NCBI GenBank assembly: GCA_038323375.1
Contig: JBBQGV010000011.1
Coordinates: forward strand, 1 to 64,000
Reading direction: 5' to 3'
DNA from: JABWAJ01 sp038323375
GTDB lineage: Bacteria; Bacteroidota; Bacteroidia; Chitinophagales; Saprospiraceae
DNA: 64,000 bases
The position numbers were made by a program, and so were the translations under genes. Shown in pieces: positions 15,928 through 25,143 of this stretch (the first letter of the stretch is position 1; every line of letters begins with the position of its first letter). The notes beneath the pieces are model-generated. The model made no database searches, had not been told where the DNA came from, and saw nothing but the letters and a program-made list of their open reading frames with translations.

Positions 15928-18523
15928 TTATATAGTACTTCTAACATTGATTTGCTGTTGAAGCCGCACTCTTATTTGTTCATAAATCTCAATCTGGGAT
16001 TCGGGTGGGATAGCAAAAGTAGTCGCCAATGCATAAGGTATCTTTTCGGATTGGGGTAAACTGGGCGCATCTTCTCTACAAGTTACTTTGACCTTTAACA
16101 TGGCTCTTTCTATGAAGGAATCAGCATGACCTCCTTTTAAGACATGGTGCTGGACAGTACCATTTCCAGTCGTCTTGAAATCAAAAACATCTTGCGAAAG
16201 CCTCAAATCATTTTGACCATTGGATGCCAAATTTTCAAGGAACAAGTGTGCCTTTCTGTATTTAGAGGATTGGAAATGCAATGGGGAGAACCAAGCTAAT
16301 GTCAATGTGATGTATTTTTTAATGTCAATACCATTCAACGCCTCCGGTATTGGGATAGAAAATTCGTTGGCTGTTCCCTTTGCCAATTTCCCATATCCGA
16401 GTATAGTGACTTGTTGTTCGTTGGAAAAGAGCGACATTTCTCCGTTTACCTTGCCATAGCCCAAAAATGGATGGGTATGCCTTTTTACTTGATTTGCGCT
16501 TACTTTTCCTGCCAATATCTTCACGGTAAACTTTGTCTGCATCCGACCAATGGGCACCATGTACCAAAAGTGCTTTTAACATGATAGGAAAATATTCTTC
16601 CGGAATACCATCTGATAGGCTTTCGTTCAGCTCTTCCAGCATTTGATGCAGCAGAACAGCTTGACGGGTAGCCAGTGCAGTCGAATTACTCGTGCCTATT
16701 GAGTAACCTTCGGCATCGGTTGCCCCATTCTGTCCGGGCATAGCGCTTTTTATACCGGGAGGGTGAAGCAAAATTTCACTGGGAAAATAAACGGTTATTT
16801 ATGGCATGGTCACTTGCTCACGCCCCATTACCCGGCCACCAGGGTACAACACTTCTGGTTTAACGGAACGGTCGAATCCGAAACCGACACGAGAGTACGG
16901 TGCCGGCAAAGCATTATTCTCGGATATCAGCTTTCTGTTTGAAAACTCTTGAGGAAGCCCGCTCCCATCTATGTTCGAAGCCCCAATCGTCAAGGCGTTG
17001 ATTGATTCGCCCGGACTAAGTATTTTGCGACTGTTGCGCTCACGCACATATAGGCACTGTACTTCCAGTTCCCTTTCTGCAATGGACAATGGTTGACCCT
17101 CGGCATCTCTTGAAGGAATAATCATGCTCGGCGTATGATTTCCTGCACTAACAATAATTAGGACATTGTATTTGAAAGCCAACCAATCCAGCACTTTGGC
17201 CCATATCCCAATATTATTCATGAAAGGTCGATCCGGATCCCCGATGGCTAGATTGATGACCTTTACACTGGGGGCAGCAGGGGCTTCGCCTGTTTCGAGG
17301 TCTCCTTCTTTCATCCGCATGACCGCTCGGATAAGCATGTCCGCAAACAATCTTGTTTCCGGCAATTTTTCAGTCCAATTACTACCATGCTGCTTTGGCC
17401 GCATTATGGGGCGAACGTAAAGACGGGAAGTTATAGGAGTTGCATTTTCACTATGGTCACCATGTATTATTAATGAGGCCATACTAGGGCCATGTAATCG
17501 CTGTCTGGCGAGGTAATTTTCCTCAAAACCGTCAGGGTCGTCAATTTCCAAACGCCCCGCAAGCCTAGTATAATTGGTAATTGGCATGCCGTCAAGAAGT
17601 GCAGCAACTGGCTCGCCTAAGAGGGATGGAGGCGGAACCTGGTTACCGCTTCCGGAAGGGGGCAGGTTTTCTTCATCTGGCAAATCGGCAATAACTTGTC
17701 CAACTGGTCGAAATGCCAAAGCTGCCGAGGATTTCAAAAAGCTGATATTGGTGCTTTCCGTCAAATCTTCGAAACAACGAGCAGGTGCTTGCGCTATAAG
17801 GCCATGATAATGCAAATCCGAAATAATGAGTTCCGAACCTTGAATTATTTGGCCATTGGCTTGTCGGATGGCTTGTTCAAAAGCTATAAATGAAGTTCGA
17901 TCATTTTGCTTATAAACCAGTTCAACCTCAAAGTTGACAATGGCGTCGGGCGAAGTGTATTGTTCAAGGTATTCCCTGATGCCCGGTTCGAGCAAGCGGT
18001 CTTTGACACCATAAGGTCTGATGTCTGCAAGAACTTCAAACAAGGCTTTGTATTTGCCTTTGCCTCTTGACAAAGCTTGGTTGGACTGATATGCTTGCCA
18101 AATTGAGCGAAGCTCTGCAATGGCTGCTTGATTGACAAGCGAAAGAAAGACTCTCTTTGGAATTGTTTGGGTTACTAAGTTATTTTCCTTGTCATAGAGA
18201 TCAAATCCATCTTCAATGTCCAGTTCACCGTCATATTCACCCAAAAACTCCATTCCTTCCGTCTTCCTGACTGCCGTAAAAAAATTATCCATGGTGCCGG
18301 CTATCTCCATAACCAAGACCATTTCCGGGATTTCGCCTGTCATCCCCGAAGCCAAAACGGCCTCTTTACGCTGCCATGCCTGCTCAAGTGCTGTAAGTTG
18401 TTGTTCAATGCGTACTGCCTGACGACCTCTATCAGAGGTATATCCAGCACCAGAACTTCCGGACAGCTTACCACGGGAAACAACAGATGGTCTTGGAAAA
18501 AGTAGATGGGGAAGGTTTGGCAT
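15928..18523 (-). pseudogene. IetS-like subtilisin (S8) protease of an IetAS defence pair, broken
   Basis: The N-terminus LPHLLFPRPSVVSR is typical of S8 proteases paired with AAA ATPases (IetS). Catalytic Asp is in ALLDGMP (residue ~311) and His in RLHGPSMASLI (~344). Codon 575 is an in-frame TAA (16799-16801). The frame continues after it (ITVYFPSEILLHPPG) to the catalytic Ser in SIGTSNSTALA (~612). A second lesion, a one-base shift near a run of five T at 16482-16486, moves the tail (HTHPFLGYGKVNGEM, QQVTILGYGKLAKGTANEF) into another frame, ending at 15928. The stop falls before the Ser, so no active protease is expected without readthrough or correction. It starts 15 bases after ietA. Confidence 0.85.
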
Positions 18524-18538
18524 ATAAAGTTAGAAGGG

Positions 18539-19498
18539 TTAAACAGACTTCAACTGGCATTGAGCAATGGCCTTTATATCTCCTTCGGGGAGGGCAAGCA
18601 CATATTTCCTTTGAATATCCAATAGGAAGTCAATTATTTCTGAATAACTAAGCCCAACGAGTTTCTTTGCAAACTGAGCATAGGCAATGCCAAATTTTTT
18701 TGGAAAGCGTTTTTCAAAATTCTGCACGACCTGCTCTATAGCTTTCTCGGAAGGCTTTTCTAACTCAACCTTGATTTGAAAACGCCGCCAGACTGCTTTG
18801 TCTAATAATTCAGGGTGATTGGTAGCAGCAACGATCACCACATAACTTGGCAATTCATCCATCTGTAGGAGAAGGGAATTGACAAGCCGTTTGATTTCAC
18901 CTGTCTCGTGCGTATCGCCCCGCTCCTTTCCAATGGCATCAAACTCATCGAAGAACAAGACACAGTGCTCTTGTGATACATATTCCAACAACTTGGAAAG
19001 CCGGGAAGCAGTCTCGCCCAAATAACTGGTAATTATTCCATCGTAACGAACCCTATAAAATGGAACCGTCAATTCATTCGCAATAGCCTCGGCTAAAGAA
19101 GTCTTCCCATTTCCTGGCGCTCCAGTTAATAGGATTCGATGACGGGGTTCGAGATTGTGCGAGCGCAATAAGTCACTTCTAAATTGTTCCTGAACGAATT
19201 CTTTGACGAGCGCCAAGGATTCCTGCTGTAAATACAGGTCTTTCAGTGCAATCTTAGGACTACTTTTATGAAGGAGCTTTTCGACCTGTAGATTCTTAGA
19301 ACCATTAACTGCACCATTGCCATTGACGGTTGGGTATGACTGTTTTTCAACCATCAAGTCTTCCAATTTGGTCGCTAATTGGTGATGGTGCTTGCTTTTT
19401 TCTTCGGCAATAATAGCTTGGACCGTCTTCTTAAAAAGGTGCCTATCGCCGGAAGAACCGGATTGAACAAGTTTTATCAAAAGGTCTGACCGTGCCAT
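18539..19498 (-). CDS. IetA-like AAA+ ATPase
   Basis: 319 residues from ATG 19498. A TTG at 19504 in the same frame adds two residues. Helical N-terminus, then an AAA+ core: Walker A GAPGNGKTS (~126-134), Walker B LFFDEFDAIG, sensor 1 VIVAATNHPE and the arginine finger region AVWRRFQ. The core resembles the FtsH/spastin-like class. It lies directly upstream of an S8 protease gene. The AAA ATPase plus subtilase pair matches IetAS, first described as a plasmid-exclusion system in Agrobacterium and later as an anti-phage system. The ATPase gene is intact; its partner is not. A good promoter element lies just upstream. Confidence 0.87.
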   Translation of the reverse strand: MARSDLLIKLVQSGSSGDRHLFKKTVQAIIAEEKSKHHHQLATKLEDLMVEKQSYPTVNGNGAVNGSKNLQVEKLLHKSSPKIALKDLYLQQESLALVKEFVQEQFRSDLLRSHNLEPRHRILLTGAPGNGKTSLAEAIANELTVPFYRVRYDGIITSYLGETASRLSKLLEYVSQEHCVLFFDEFDAIGKERGDTHETGEIKRLVNSLLLQMDELPSYVVIVAATNHPELLDKAVWRRFQIKVELEKPSEKAIEQVVQNFEKRFPKKFGIAYAQFAKKLVGLSYSEIIDFLLDIQRKYVLALPEGDIKAIAQCQLKSV

Positions 19499-19520
19499 TT
19501 TCAATTTATTGAATAATCCA

Positions 19521-19528
19521 CAAAGATA
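19521..19528 (-). promoter_or_regulatory. -7 promoter element for ietA
   Basis: Minus strand reads TATCTTTG, an exact TAnnTTTG match, 23 bases upstream of the ietA ATG. The remaining 19529-19867 is AT-rich with no supported gene. Confidence 0.5.
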
Positions 19529-19867
19529 AATGATAATCCTCGTAAAATAAACGAATCTGTTTTAAGTGTTGTGTTCTATTTGTACCTACTAACAAATAAC
19601 AACGTGATACTTTTTCGTGCACAATTTCATTGGCAATACAATAACACCCCTTACTTTTTGATACAAAAAGCGGATTGTATTGATAATCAAGTGATTGTGA
19701 TAAAAAAGTGCAAAAGGGGTACATTTTTGCAAAAAAGGGTTGTTTTGGGGATGTCTTCCGTCGAAAAATTAGGCTCGCTCTTGCTCCATTGTAGGTTAAC
19801 CGTTCGTCACTTGCCAATATGACAACTTTTCCTATTTTTGTCTTTATTAATCCGGTTAACCTGAACA

Positions 19868-19960
19868 ATGAGCCAAAGCCCATTCCATTCCGTGCTATCT
19901 CATTTCCGCAAAAGTGCGCTATCCGAACGCGATCAAGGCGATAAATTCGAGCGGCTCATT
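19868..19960 (+). pseudogene. N-terminal fragment of a type ISP restriction/DEAD-helicase-like protein
   Basis: The first ~30 codons, MSQSPFHSVLSHFRKSA then ERDQGDKFERLI, match the conserved start of very large restriction-modification helicases (type ISP/LlaBIII-like). The frame then runs into unrelated sequence. The normal protein exceeds 1000 residues. It is a deletion remnant beside an IetAS-like pair, which suggests a decayed defence island. Confidence 0.55.
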
Positions 19961-19971
19961 CTACGGCTTGT

Positions 19972-20262
19972 TCAATTTCTCCTTTTGAAAAAACTGACTT
20001 GCCAAATCCTTGAAGGAGAGGATAGCTGGATCAAGGAATTTTCTGTCAAAAAGCAAAGCTCTTCGTTAGGAAAATGGTCGTTGAAAGCATTTTTGATCTC
20101 CCATCCAATGTTAATAAAAGTTTCGTTACCATAAACATCAGGAGGTGAAATCTTTACGTAATGAGTTCCAGCCTTTTCATCGAACTGATAAGTAATGCCG
20201 GCTTTCGAAAAGTTGTTACTGATTTTCTCGAAAGTGGTTGAAATAAAGTCTTGGATTTTCAT
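19972..20262 (-). CDS. Hypothetical protein, second of a coupled small pair
   Basis: 96 residues: MKIQDFISTTFEKISNNF..., then a beta-rich stretch (TYQFDEKAGTHYVKISP, ETFINIGWEIKNAFNDHFP) ending ELCFLTENSLIQLSS. I do not recognise the family. The last ~12 residues (SFFKRRN) may be a read-through from the deletion joint with the restriction remnant on the other strand. Its ATG overlaps the stop of the preceding gene by 4 bases (ATGA at 20259-20262). The pair layout is that of a small operon, possibly toxin-antitoxin-like, but that is a guess. Confidence 0.5.
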   Translation of the reverse strand: MKIQDFISTTFEKISNNFSKAGITYQFDEKAGTHYVKISPPDVYGNETFINIGWEIKNAFNDHFPNEELCFLTENSLIQLSSPSRIWQVSFFKRRN

Positions 20263-20492
20263 ACCTGCATGTGTTTTTTGATGAGGCGATGTATCTTTGA
20301 AACGTACTGTTTGACCTTTTCTATTTGTGCTTTTATGATTTCCTCATCATCGTAATCAGATTTTTTTCTGAACTCTTTCAACTCTTTGAGCATGTCGTCT
20401 AGTTCAAACCCTGCTTGTCTGTCAAATTTTTCCCTTCCTGAATAACCTAATGAACTCCTTAATAGTATTGCCGTGCAAGTTTCCCTTTCCAC
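20259..20492 (-). CDS. Hypothetical small helical protein, first of a coupled pair
   Basis: 77 residues if the GTG at 20492 is used, 44 if the ATG at 20393 is used. The conserved-looking part is the charged helix MLKELKEFRKKSDYDDEE then IIKAQIEKVKQYVSKIHRLI, likely coiled-coil. The N-terminal third of the long form is unconvincing. Coupled by ATGA overlap to the next gene. Function unknown. Confidence 0.4.
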   Translation of the reverse strand: MERETCTAILLRSSLGYSGREKFDRQAGFELDDMLKELKEFRKKSDYDDEEIIKAQIEKVKQYVSKIHRLIKKHMQV

Positions 20493-20599
20493 CTAACATC
20501 ATTGTCAATGACAGCGCCGGAATCCGGGCAGCAAAGTGCCGAATAGCGGTACAATACAGCAAGAATTGCTACCTTTCGCAAGTCAATACACAATTGCCA

Positions 20600-21583
20600 A
20601 TGCCTGCTATTCCAAATCTGTCAGCTTCCAAAACGCTACACACCCGCCTCATCCGCGAGGAAGCCCTGCGCCTGGGCTTTTCTTTTGTAGGCATGGCGCG
20701 CGCGGAGCAGATGGACGAAGAGGCCCGGCGTCTGGAAGCCTGGTTGAACCAGAACAAACACGGCAAGATGGCCTATATGGCCAACCATTTCGACAAACGC
20801 ATTGACCCCCGGAAGTTGGTGGAAGGCGCCCGCTCGGTCATTACGCTGATGTACAATTACCATACCGACCGCGTTCAGGAAGACCCGCTGGCGCCGAAAA
20901 TTTCAAAATACGCCTACGGAGAAGACTACCATTTTGTCGTAAAAAGGAAGCTAAAAGCATTGTTACATTTTATTGAGGAGCGCATCGGAGCAGTACATGG
21001 CCGCTGTTTTGTGGATTCAGCCCCGGTGCTGGAACGCGATTGGGCGCGGCGCAGCGGCGTTGGCTGGGTTGGCAAGAACACCCTGCTCATCCACCCCAAA
21101 GCGGGGTCGTATTTTTTTTTGGCCGAATTGATTCTCGACCTCGATTTAGTATACGATGCACCCATAAAAGATTATTGCGGCACCTGCACCCGCTGCATAG
21201 AGGCTTGTCCCACAGAGGCCATTTCCCCGGCAGGGTTTGTCGTGGACGGGAGTAAATGCATCTCTTATTTCACCATCGAATTGCGCGATGAGATCTTGCC
21301 TGCGGAATACAAGGGCAAATTTGAGCAATGGATGTTTGGCTGCGATATTTGCCAGGAAGTATGCCCGTGGAACCGCTTTGCTACCCCACACGAAGAGCCC
21401 GCCTTCGAGCCGCACCCCGACCTGTTGGCTTTGCGCAAGCAGGAATGGGAAGAGATCACTGAAGAGCTATTCAAAACGATTTTTCAAAAATCCCCGGTCA
21501 AACGCACCGGATTTAGCGGCTTAAAAAGAAACATCCGCTTCCTTAGCGATGAAATTCCCGTCGCGGAGAACGGGGGGGAGTGA
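20600..21583 (+). CDS. queG: Epoxyqueuosine reductase
   Basis: 327 residues from ATG 20600; the in-frame start at 20450 would add 50 non-conserved residues. Last step of queuosine synthesis in tRNA: reduction of epoxyqueuosine with cobalamin and two [4Fe-4S] clusters. Visible motifs: RYGKP-equivalent region replaced by ISKYAYGEDYHFVVK, VDSAPVLERDWARRSGVGWV, GKNTLLI, and ferredoxin-type cluster motifs CGTCTRCIEACPTEAI and CDICQEVCPWN. The C-terminal tail is short, lacking the HEAT repeats of some homologs. Its 3' end overlaps the response regulator gene on the other strand by 63 bases. Confidence 0.95.
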   Translation: MPAIPNLSASKTLHTRLIREEALRLGFSFVGMARAEQMDEEARRLEAWLNQNKHGKMAYMANHFDKRIDPRKLVEGARSVITLMYNYHTDRVQEDPLAPKISKYAYGEDYHFVVKRKLKALLHFIEERIGAVHGRCFVDSAPVLERDWARRSGVGWVGKNTLLIHPKAGSYFFLAELILDLDLVYDAPIKDYCGTCTRCIEACPTEAISPAGFVVDGSKCISYFTIELRDEILPAEYKGKFEQWMFGCDICQEVCPWNRFATPHEEPAFEPHPDLLALRKQEWEEITEELFKTIFQKSPVKRTGFSGLKRNIRFLSDEIPVAENGGE

Positions 21584-21988
21584 ATTGGCCTGGCACCAGA
21601 AATCAACGATGTGGCGCATGGTTTTTTCCAATTCTTCCAAACCTGTTGGTTTCACCACGTAGCCGCTGGCGCCGTGATTGTAGCAATTTTGCATGTCGTT
21701 TGGGTCGTCGGAACTGCTGAAAACGAGTACAGGCATGTGGTGCAACCTGGTGTCGTTTTGAAAAATTTTCAACAATTCTATGCCACTCATTCTGGGCATG
21801 TTGAGGTCAATAATCACTACGGCAATTTCTTCGAGATCTGCCTCCAAAAGGTATTGGAGCATGTCCGATCCCTCAAAGAAGTGGATGAGTTGAGGTCGCT
21901 CGTCTAAGCTTTTCAACGCATACTCGGCGAGTTTGACATCGGCAAGGTTATCCTCAACGAGGATAATGCTTTTGAGCTTGCTTTTCAT
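21521..21988 (-). CDS. Single-domain response regulator (CheY-like)
   Basis: 155 residues from ATG 21988; an upstream in-frame start at 22042 adds no conserved sequence. Receiver domain: acidic pair in ILVEDNLADV, phospho-acceptor Asp in VVIIDLNMPRMSG, Thr/Ser region VLVFSSSDD and the Lys in GYVVKP. No output domain, so it works by protein contact, as in Rcp1-type regulators paired with phytochrome-like kinases. No kinase gene is adjacent. Tail overlaps queG antisense. Confidence 0.93.
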   Translation of the reverse strand: MKSKLKSIILVEDNLADVKLAEYALKSLDERPQLIHFFEGSDMLQYLLEADLEEIAVVIIDLNMPRMSGIELLKIFQNDTRLHHMPVLVFSSSDDPNDMQNCYNHGASGYVVKPTGLEELEKTMRHIVDFWCQANSLPPVLRDGNFIAKEADVSF

Positions 21989-22283
21989 GGAAAAGACGGT
22001 GTTTGAAGTTGTGAATTTACCACGGCAAGGGGAGTAAAGCATGAATTAATGCCGGGGCCTTGTAGTTATTTTTTGTAGCAGCAAGTACAGTAAAGCGGCT
22101 TCTAAACGGGGAATTTTCTGAAGCCGAAAGCAAATATAACATAATGCGGAAAACTTTATCTGTAATTTTTATACGCCAAGTGCACAATGTCTTTAAAATG
22201 ACCTAATTTAGCAGCCTTTTTGAAAATCTTGCGTAAACAGAGCATTGTTCATACTGAAATGATGCAGCTACAATAAAACATAA

Positions 22284-24203
22284 ATGATCAATATTACTTT
22301 TCCCGATGGCAACGTGCGCCAATACGAAAAAGGCGCAACGGCGATGCAGATTGCAGAATCCATCAGCAGCGGATTAGCCCGCAACGTGCTTTCTGCCAAG
22401 GTCAATGGTGAGGTTTGGGATGCCTCGCGAGCCATTCATTCGGATGCTACGCTCCAATTGTTGACTTGGGATGATACAGCCGGAAAAGCGACCTTCTGGC
22501 ATTCTTCAGCGCACTTGATGGCTGAAGCGCTGGAAGCCATTTACCCCGGTATCAAATTCGCCATCGGACCGCCGGTGGAAAACGGATTTTATTATGACGT
22601 TGATCCCGGCAATCATCAGCTTTCCAGCGATGATTTTGAAAAAATCGAAAACAAAATGCTGGAACTTGCCCGCCAGGGCAACGCTTATGTTCGTAAAGAG
22701 GTAAGTAAAACCGATGCGGTTCAATATTTTACGGAAAAAGGCGACGAATACAAATTAGAACTCATTGAAGAATTGGCCGATGGCACGATTACGTTCTACA
22801 CGCAGGGCAATTTTACCGACCTTTGCCGGGGGCCGCATCTGCCCGATACGGGTAAAATAAAAGCGGCCAAGCTAATGAGCATTGCCGGTGCCTATTGGCG
22901 GGGCGATGAAAAACGCCCGCAGCTTACCCGGATATACGCGGTCACTTTCCCCAAACAGCAGGAGCTTAAAGACTATCTTTATTTGCTGGAAGAGGCAAAA
23001 AAACGGGATCACCGCAAACTGGGGCAGGAACTGGAGCTGTTTATGTTCTCTGAAAAGGTCGGTATGGGTTTGCCCATCTGGCTTCCCAAAGGCACTGCGC
23101 TGCGCACCCGCCTTGAAAACTTCCTCAAAGAAGAACAGATCAAGCGGGGATATCAACCCGTCATCACGCCGCATCTGGGCAAAAAAGAGCTCTACATCAC
23201 CAGTGGGCACTACGAAAAATACGGCAAAGACAGCTTCCAGCCCATCCTCACGCCAAAGGAGGGGGAGGAGTTTTTGCTGAAACCCATGAACTGCCCGCAC
23301 CATTGCGAGATTTTTGCTCACAAGCCTCGTTCTTACAAGGAATTGCCGCTGCGCATCGCGGAATTTGGTACGGTTTATCGCTACGAACAGAGCGGAGAGC
23401 TACACGGCCTGACACGGGTAAGGGGCTTTACGCAGGACGACGCCCACCTTTTTTGTACCCCAGACCAGTTGAAGGGCGAGTTCCTGAGCGTGCTGAGTTT
23501 GACGCGTTTTGTGTTGGAAAAATTAGGCTTCGACAACTATACGGCACAAATTTCACTGCGGGATCCCGACAACAAGGAAAAATACATTGGTTCGGATGAA
23601 AACTGGATCAAGGCCGAACAAGCCATCATTGATGCGACTAAAGAAGCGGGCCTTGAAACGGTCACCGAACTTGGCGAAGCGGCTTTCTATGGCCCCAAAC
23701 TCGACTTTATGGTCAAGGATGCTTTGGGACGCCGTTGGCAGCTTGGCACCATTCAGGTAGATTACAACCTGCCCGAGCGCTTCGAACTGGAATACATCGG
23801 CCCGGATAATCAATTGCACCGGCCGGTGATGATCCACCGGGCACCTTTCGGATCCATGGAGCGCTTCATCGGCGTATTGATAGAGCACTGCGCCGGCAAA
23901 TTCCCGTTGTGGCTGGCTCCGGAGCAATATGTGCTGCTGCCCATCAGTGACAAATACAACGAATATGCCAAAACCGTGCAGGAGCAGTTGGCTCGTTACG
24001 ACATCCGCGGTATTATTGACGAACGCACCGAGAGTATCGGACGAAAAATCCGCGACAACGAGCTCAAAAAAATTCCTTTCTTGCTCATTGTGGGCGAAAA
24101 AGAACAGGAAGCCGGAGCAGTTGGCGTGCGCAAACAAGGCGAAGGCGACCAGGGTAGTATGAGCCTTGAAGACTTTAAAGTGTACTTTCAGGGACTGCTT
24201 TAG
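22284..24203 (+). CDS. thrS: Threonyl-tRNA synthetase
   Basis: 639 residues, full length. Charges tRNA-Thr. Order: TGS domain (MINITFPDGNVRQYEKG), editing domain with HSSAHLMAEA (zinc-like HxxxH), catalytic class II core with motif 2 TVYRYEQSGELHGLTRVRGF, the zinc Cys region LKPMNCPHHCEIF, motif 3 MIHRAPFGSMERFIG, and a C-terminal anticodon-binding domain (LLPISDKYNEYA, IGRKIRDNELKKIPF). infC, which often follows, is absent; the gene is followed by a word-repeat dyad. No threonine leader peptide is seen in the 280 bases upstream. Confidence 0.98.
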   Translation: MINITFPDGNVRQYEKGATAMQIAESISSGLARNVLSAKVNGEVWDASRAIHSDATLQLLTWDDTAGKATFWHSSAHLMAEALEAIYPGIKFAIGPPVENGFYYDVDPGNHQLSSDDFEKIENKMLELARQGNAYVRKEVSKTDAVQYFTEKGDEYKLELIEELADGTITFYTQGNFTDLCRGPHLPDTGKIKAAKLMSIAGAYWRGDEKRPQLTRIYAVTFPKQQELKDYLYLLEEAKKRDHRKLGQELELFMFSEKVGMGLPIWLPKGTALRTRLENFLKEEQIKRGYQPVITPHLGKKELYITSGHYEKYGKDSFQPILTPKEGEEFLLKPMNCPHHCEIFAHKPRSYKELPLRIAEFGTVYRYEQSGELHGLTRVRGFTQDDAHLFCTPDQLKGEFLSVLSLTRFVLEKLGFDNYTAQISLRDPDNKEKYIGSDENWIKAEQAIIDATKEAGLETVTELGEAAFYGPKLDFMVKDALGRRWQLGTIQVDYNLPERFELEYIGPDNQLHRPVMIHRAPFGSMERFIGVLIEHCAGKFPLWLAPEQYVLLPISDKYNEYAKTVQEQLARYDIRGIIDERTESIGRKIRDNELKKIPFLLIVGEKEQEAGAVGVRKQGEGDQGSMSLEDFKVYFQGLL

Positions 24204-24215
24204 GGGTTACGCAGG

Positions 24216-24320
24216 CAAGAGAAAAATTGGCAGGTAGGCAACTCGACAAACAATGTATTGCAAAATTGCTTATTTTCAAAATTGCCTAACTTGCAGACTT
24301 GCCTACTTGCTTCTTTTCAT
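24216..24320. repeat. Word-repeat dyad after thrS
   Basis: The left half is made of GGCAAG, TTGGCAGG, TAGGCAAC and TTGCAAAATTGC. The right half holds the complements AAATTGCC, AACTTGC, ACTTGCC and TACTTGC. Same architecture as 2516-2598 and 55068-55215. It follows thrS and may end its transcript. Confidence 0.65.
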
Positions 24321-24448
24321 TTATTGCAACATATTTGTTAATTTTTGTTTAAATACAGGGGGGCTCATTTGCTTTTCCCATGAATTGCGCTTAATTTGCG
24401 CCATCACCAAAAACTATTGACTTGAAATTTGTCTAAACTCACAGTTGT

Positions 24449-24790
24449 ATGAAGCAAGCCTTACTCTTTTTTGTTCTGTTGTTCTTCATCCAAATTGGCT
24501 TTTCGCAGAGCAGCTTCAGCGACCGTTTGAGCATCAAACGCTCAGGAGGAACAGAATCAGTGGAACTGCGTGTTTTCCCTAATCCAGCTACTATATATTT
24601 CAGTCTGAACGATAACGAATCGGTTCAAAAGATTCACGTTTACAACCTTGTAGGTCGGGAAATGAAAAGTTTCTTCTATGAGAAAAGTCAAAAATATTCG
24701 GTAGAAGACCTTCCTAAAGGCATTTACCTGATCCAGATGCGCGGCAAAGATGAAAAGATCATCGCAACGCAGCGGCTGAGTAAGCGGTAA
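24449..24790 (+). CDS. Small secreted protein with T9SS type A sorting domain
   Basis: 113 residues. Signal peptide MKQALLFFVLLFFIQIGFSQ. After a linker of only ~20 residues (SSFSDRLSIKRSGGTES) the rest is a T9SS C-terminal domain (LRVFPNPATIYFSLND, IHVYNLVGREMKSF, YSVEDLPKGIYLIQM, ATQRLSKR). It is thus almost a bare sorting domain, with no cargo domain. It is followed by a strong terminator. Role unknown. Confidence 0.85.
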   Translation: MKQALLFFVLLFFIQIGFSQSSFSDRLSIKRSGGTESVELRVFPNPATIYFSLNDNESVQKIHVYNLVGREMKSFFYEKSQKYSVEDLPKGIYLIQMRGKDEKIIATQRLSKR

Positions 24791-24820
24791 CCCGCTGGAA
24801 CAAAAACTACTTCTTACAGT

Positions 24821-24858
24821 AAAAAGCCGGAGTTGCCATCGCAACTCCGGCTTTTTCT
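24821..24858 (+). terminator. Intrinsic terminator
   Basis: Perfect stem AAAGCCGGAGTTGC / GCAACTCCGGCTTT with a CATC loop and a T-run (CTTTTTC), 31 bases after the stop of the small T9SS gene. The A-run on the left makes it usable in both directions. Confidence 0.93.
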
Positions 24859-25026
24859 TTAATAGGATCCTGATTTTTTTACTTGCCGTAAAATCAACAC
24901 AAAGTCTTTGTTTTCAATTCTTTAACAGAAAGCTGGTTTCTTTGAATCAACAGCAGCTTTTATTACCAAATTGTTAAATTTTTAAAACAAATGGCCTTCC
25001 CTATTGCATTGTGTGATTGGATCACC

Positions 25027-25034
25027 TAAGTTTG
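25027..25034 (+). promoter_or_regulatory. Promoter -7 element for the cys leader
   Basis: TAAGTTTG is an exact TAnnTTTG match. A TTG at 25004-25006 gives a plausible -33 element. Transcription should start within a few bases of the leader ATG at 25039, so the leader mRNA could be leaderless or nearly so. Confidence 0.6.
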
Positions 25035-25038
25035 CAGC

Positions 25039-25143
25039 ATGAATTCGACCAATATTTCATTCATGGCTTGTTGTTGTTGCTGTTGTACCGCCCGGCTCTA
25101 CCGAAGCGGCTGCAATGCAATTTTGTATGAATATTGGTCATAA
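25039..25143 (+). CDS. Cysteine leader peptide (six consecutive Cys codons)
   Basis: 34 codons: MNSTNISFMA, then CCCCCC (25069-25086, TGT/TGC), then TARLYRSGCNAILYEYWS and TAA. The ORF sits between a promoter and an intrinsic terminator and directly upstream of cysH, the first gene of the sulfate-to-cysteine pathway. The peptide has no protein-like features; the Cys run is the functional part, sensing charged tRNA-Cys by ribosome stalling. A seventh Cys codon lies further on (codon 25). Function is inferred from structure and context, as in trp/his leaders and the polycysteine leaders of mycobacteria. Confidence 0.85.
   Translation: MNSTNISFMACCCCCCTARLYRSGCNAILYEYWS

Noticed and set aside
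16482..16486. Programmed frameshifting in the protease gene
   Set aside because: T5 on the plus strand (A5 on the mRNA) is not a strong slippery heptamer, and a separate in-frame stop lies upstream; decay or error is simpler.
19506..19883. 125-codon minus-strand frame upstream of ietA
   Set aside because: AT-rich intergenic sequence, no motif, overlaps the ietA promoter region.
22060..22283. Threonine attenuator or T-box before thrS
   Set aside because: No leader ORF with Thr codons, no terminator hairpin and no T-box-like conserved box.
23553..24137. 194-codon minus-strand open frame
   Set aside because: Antisense of thrS; an effect of codon composition in the real gene.
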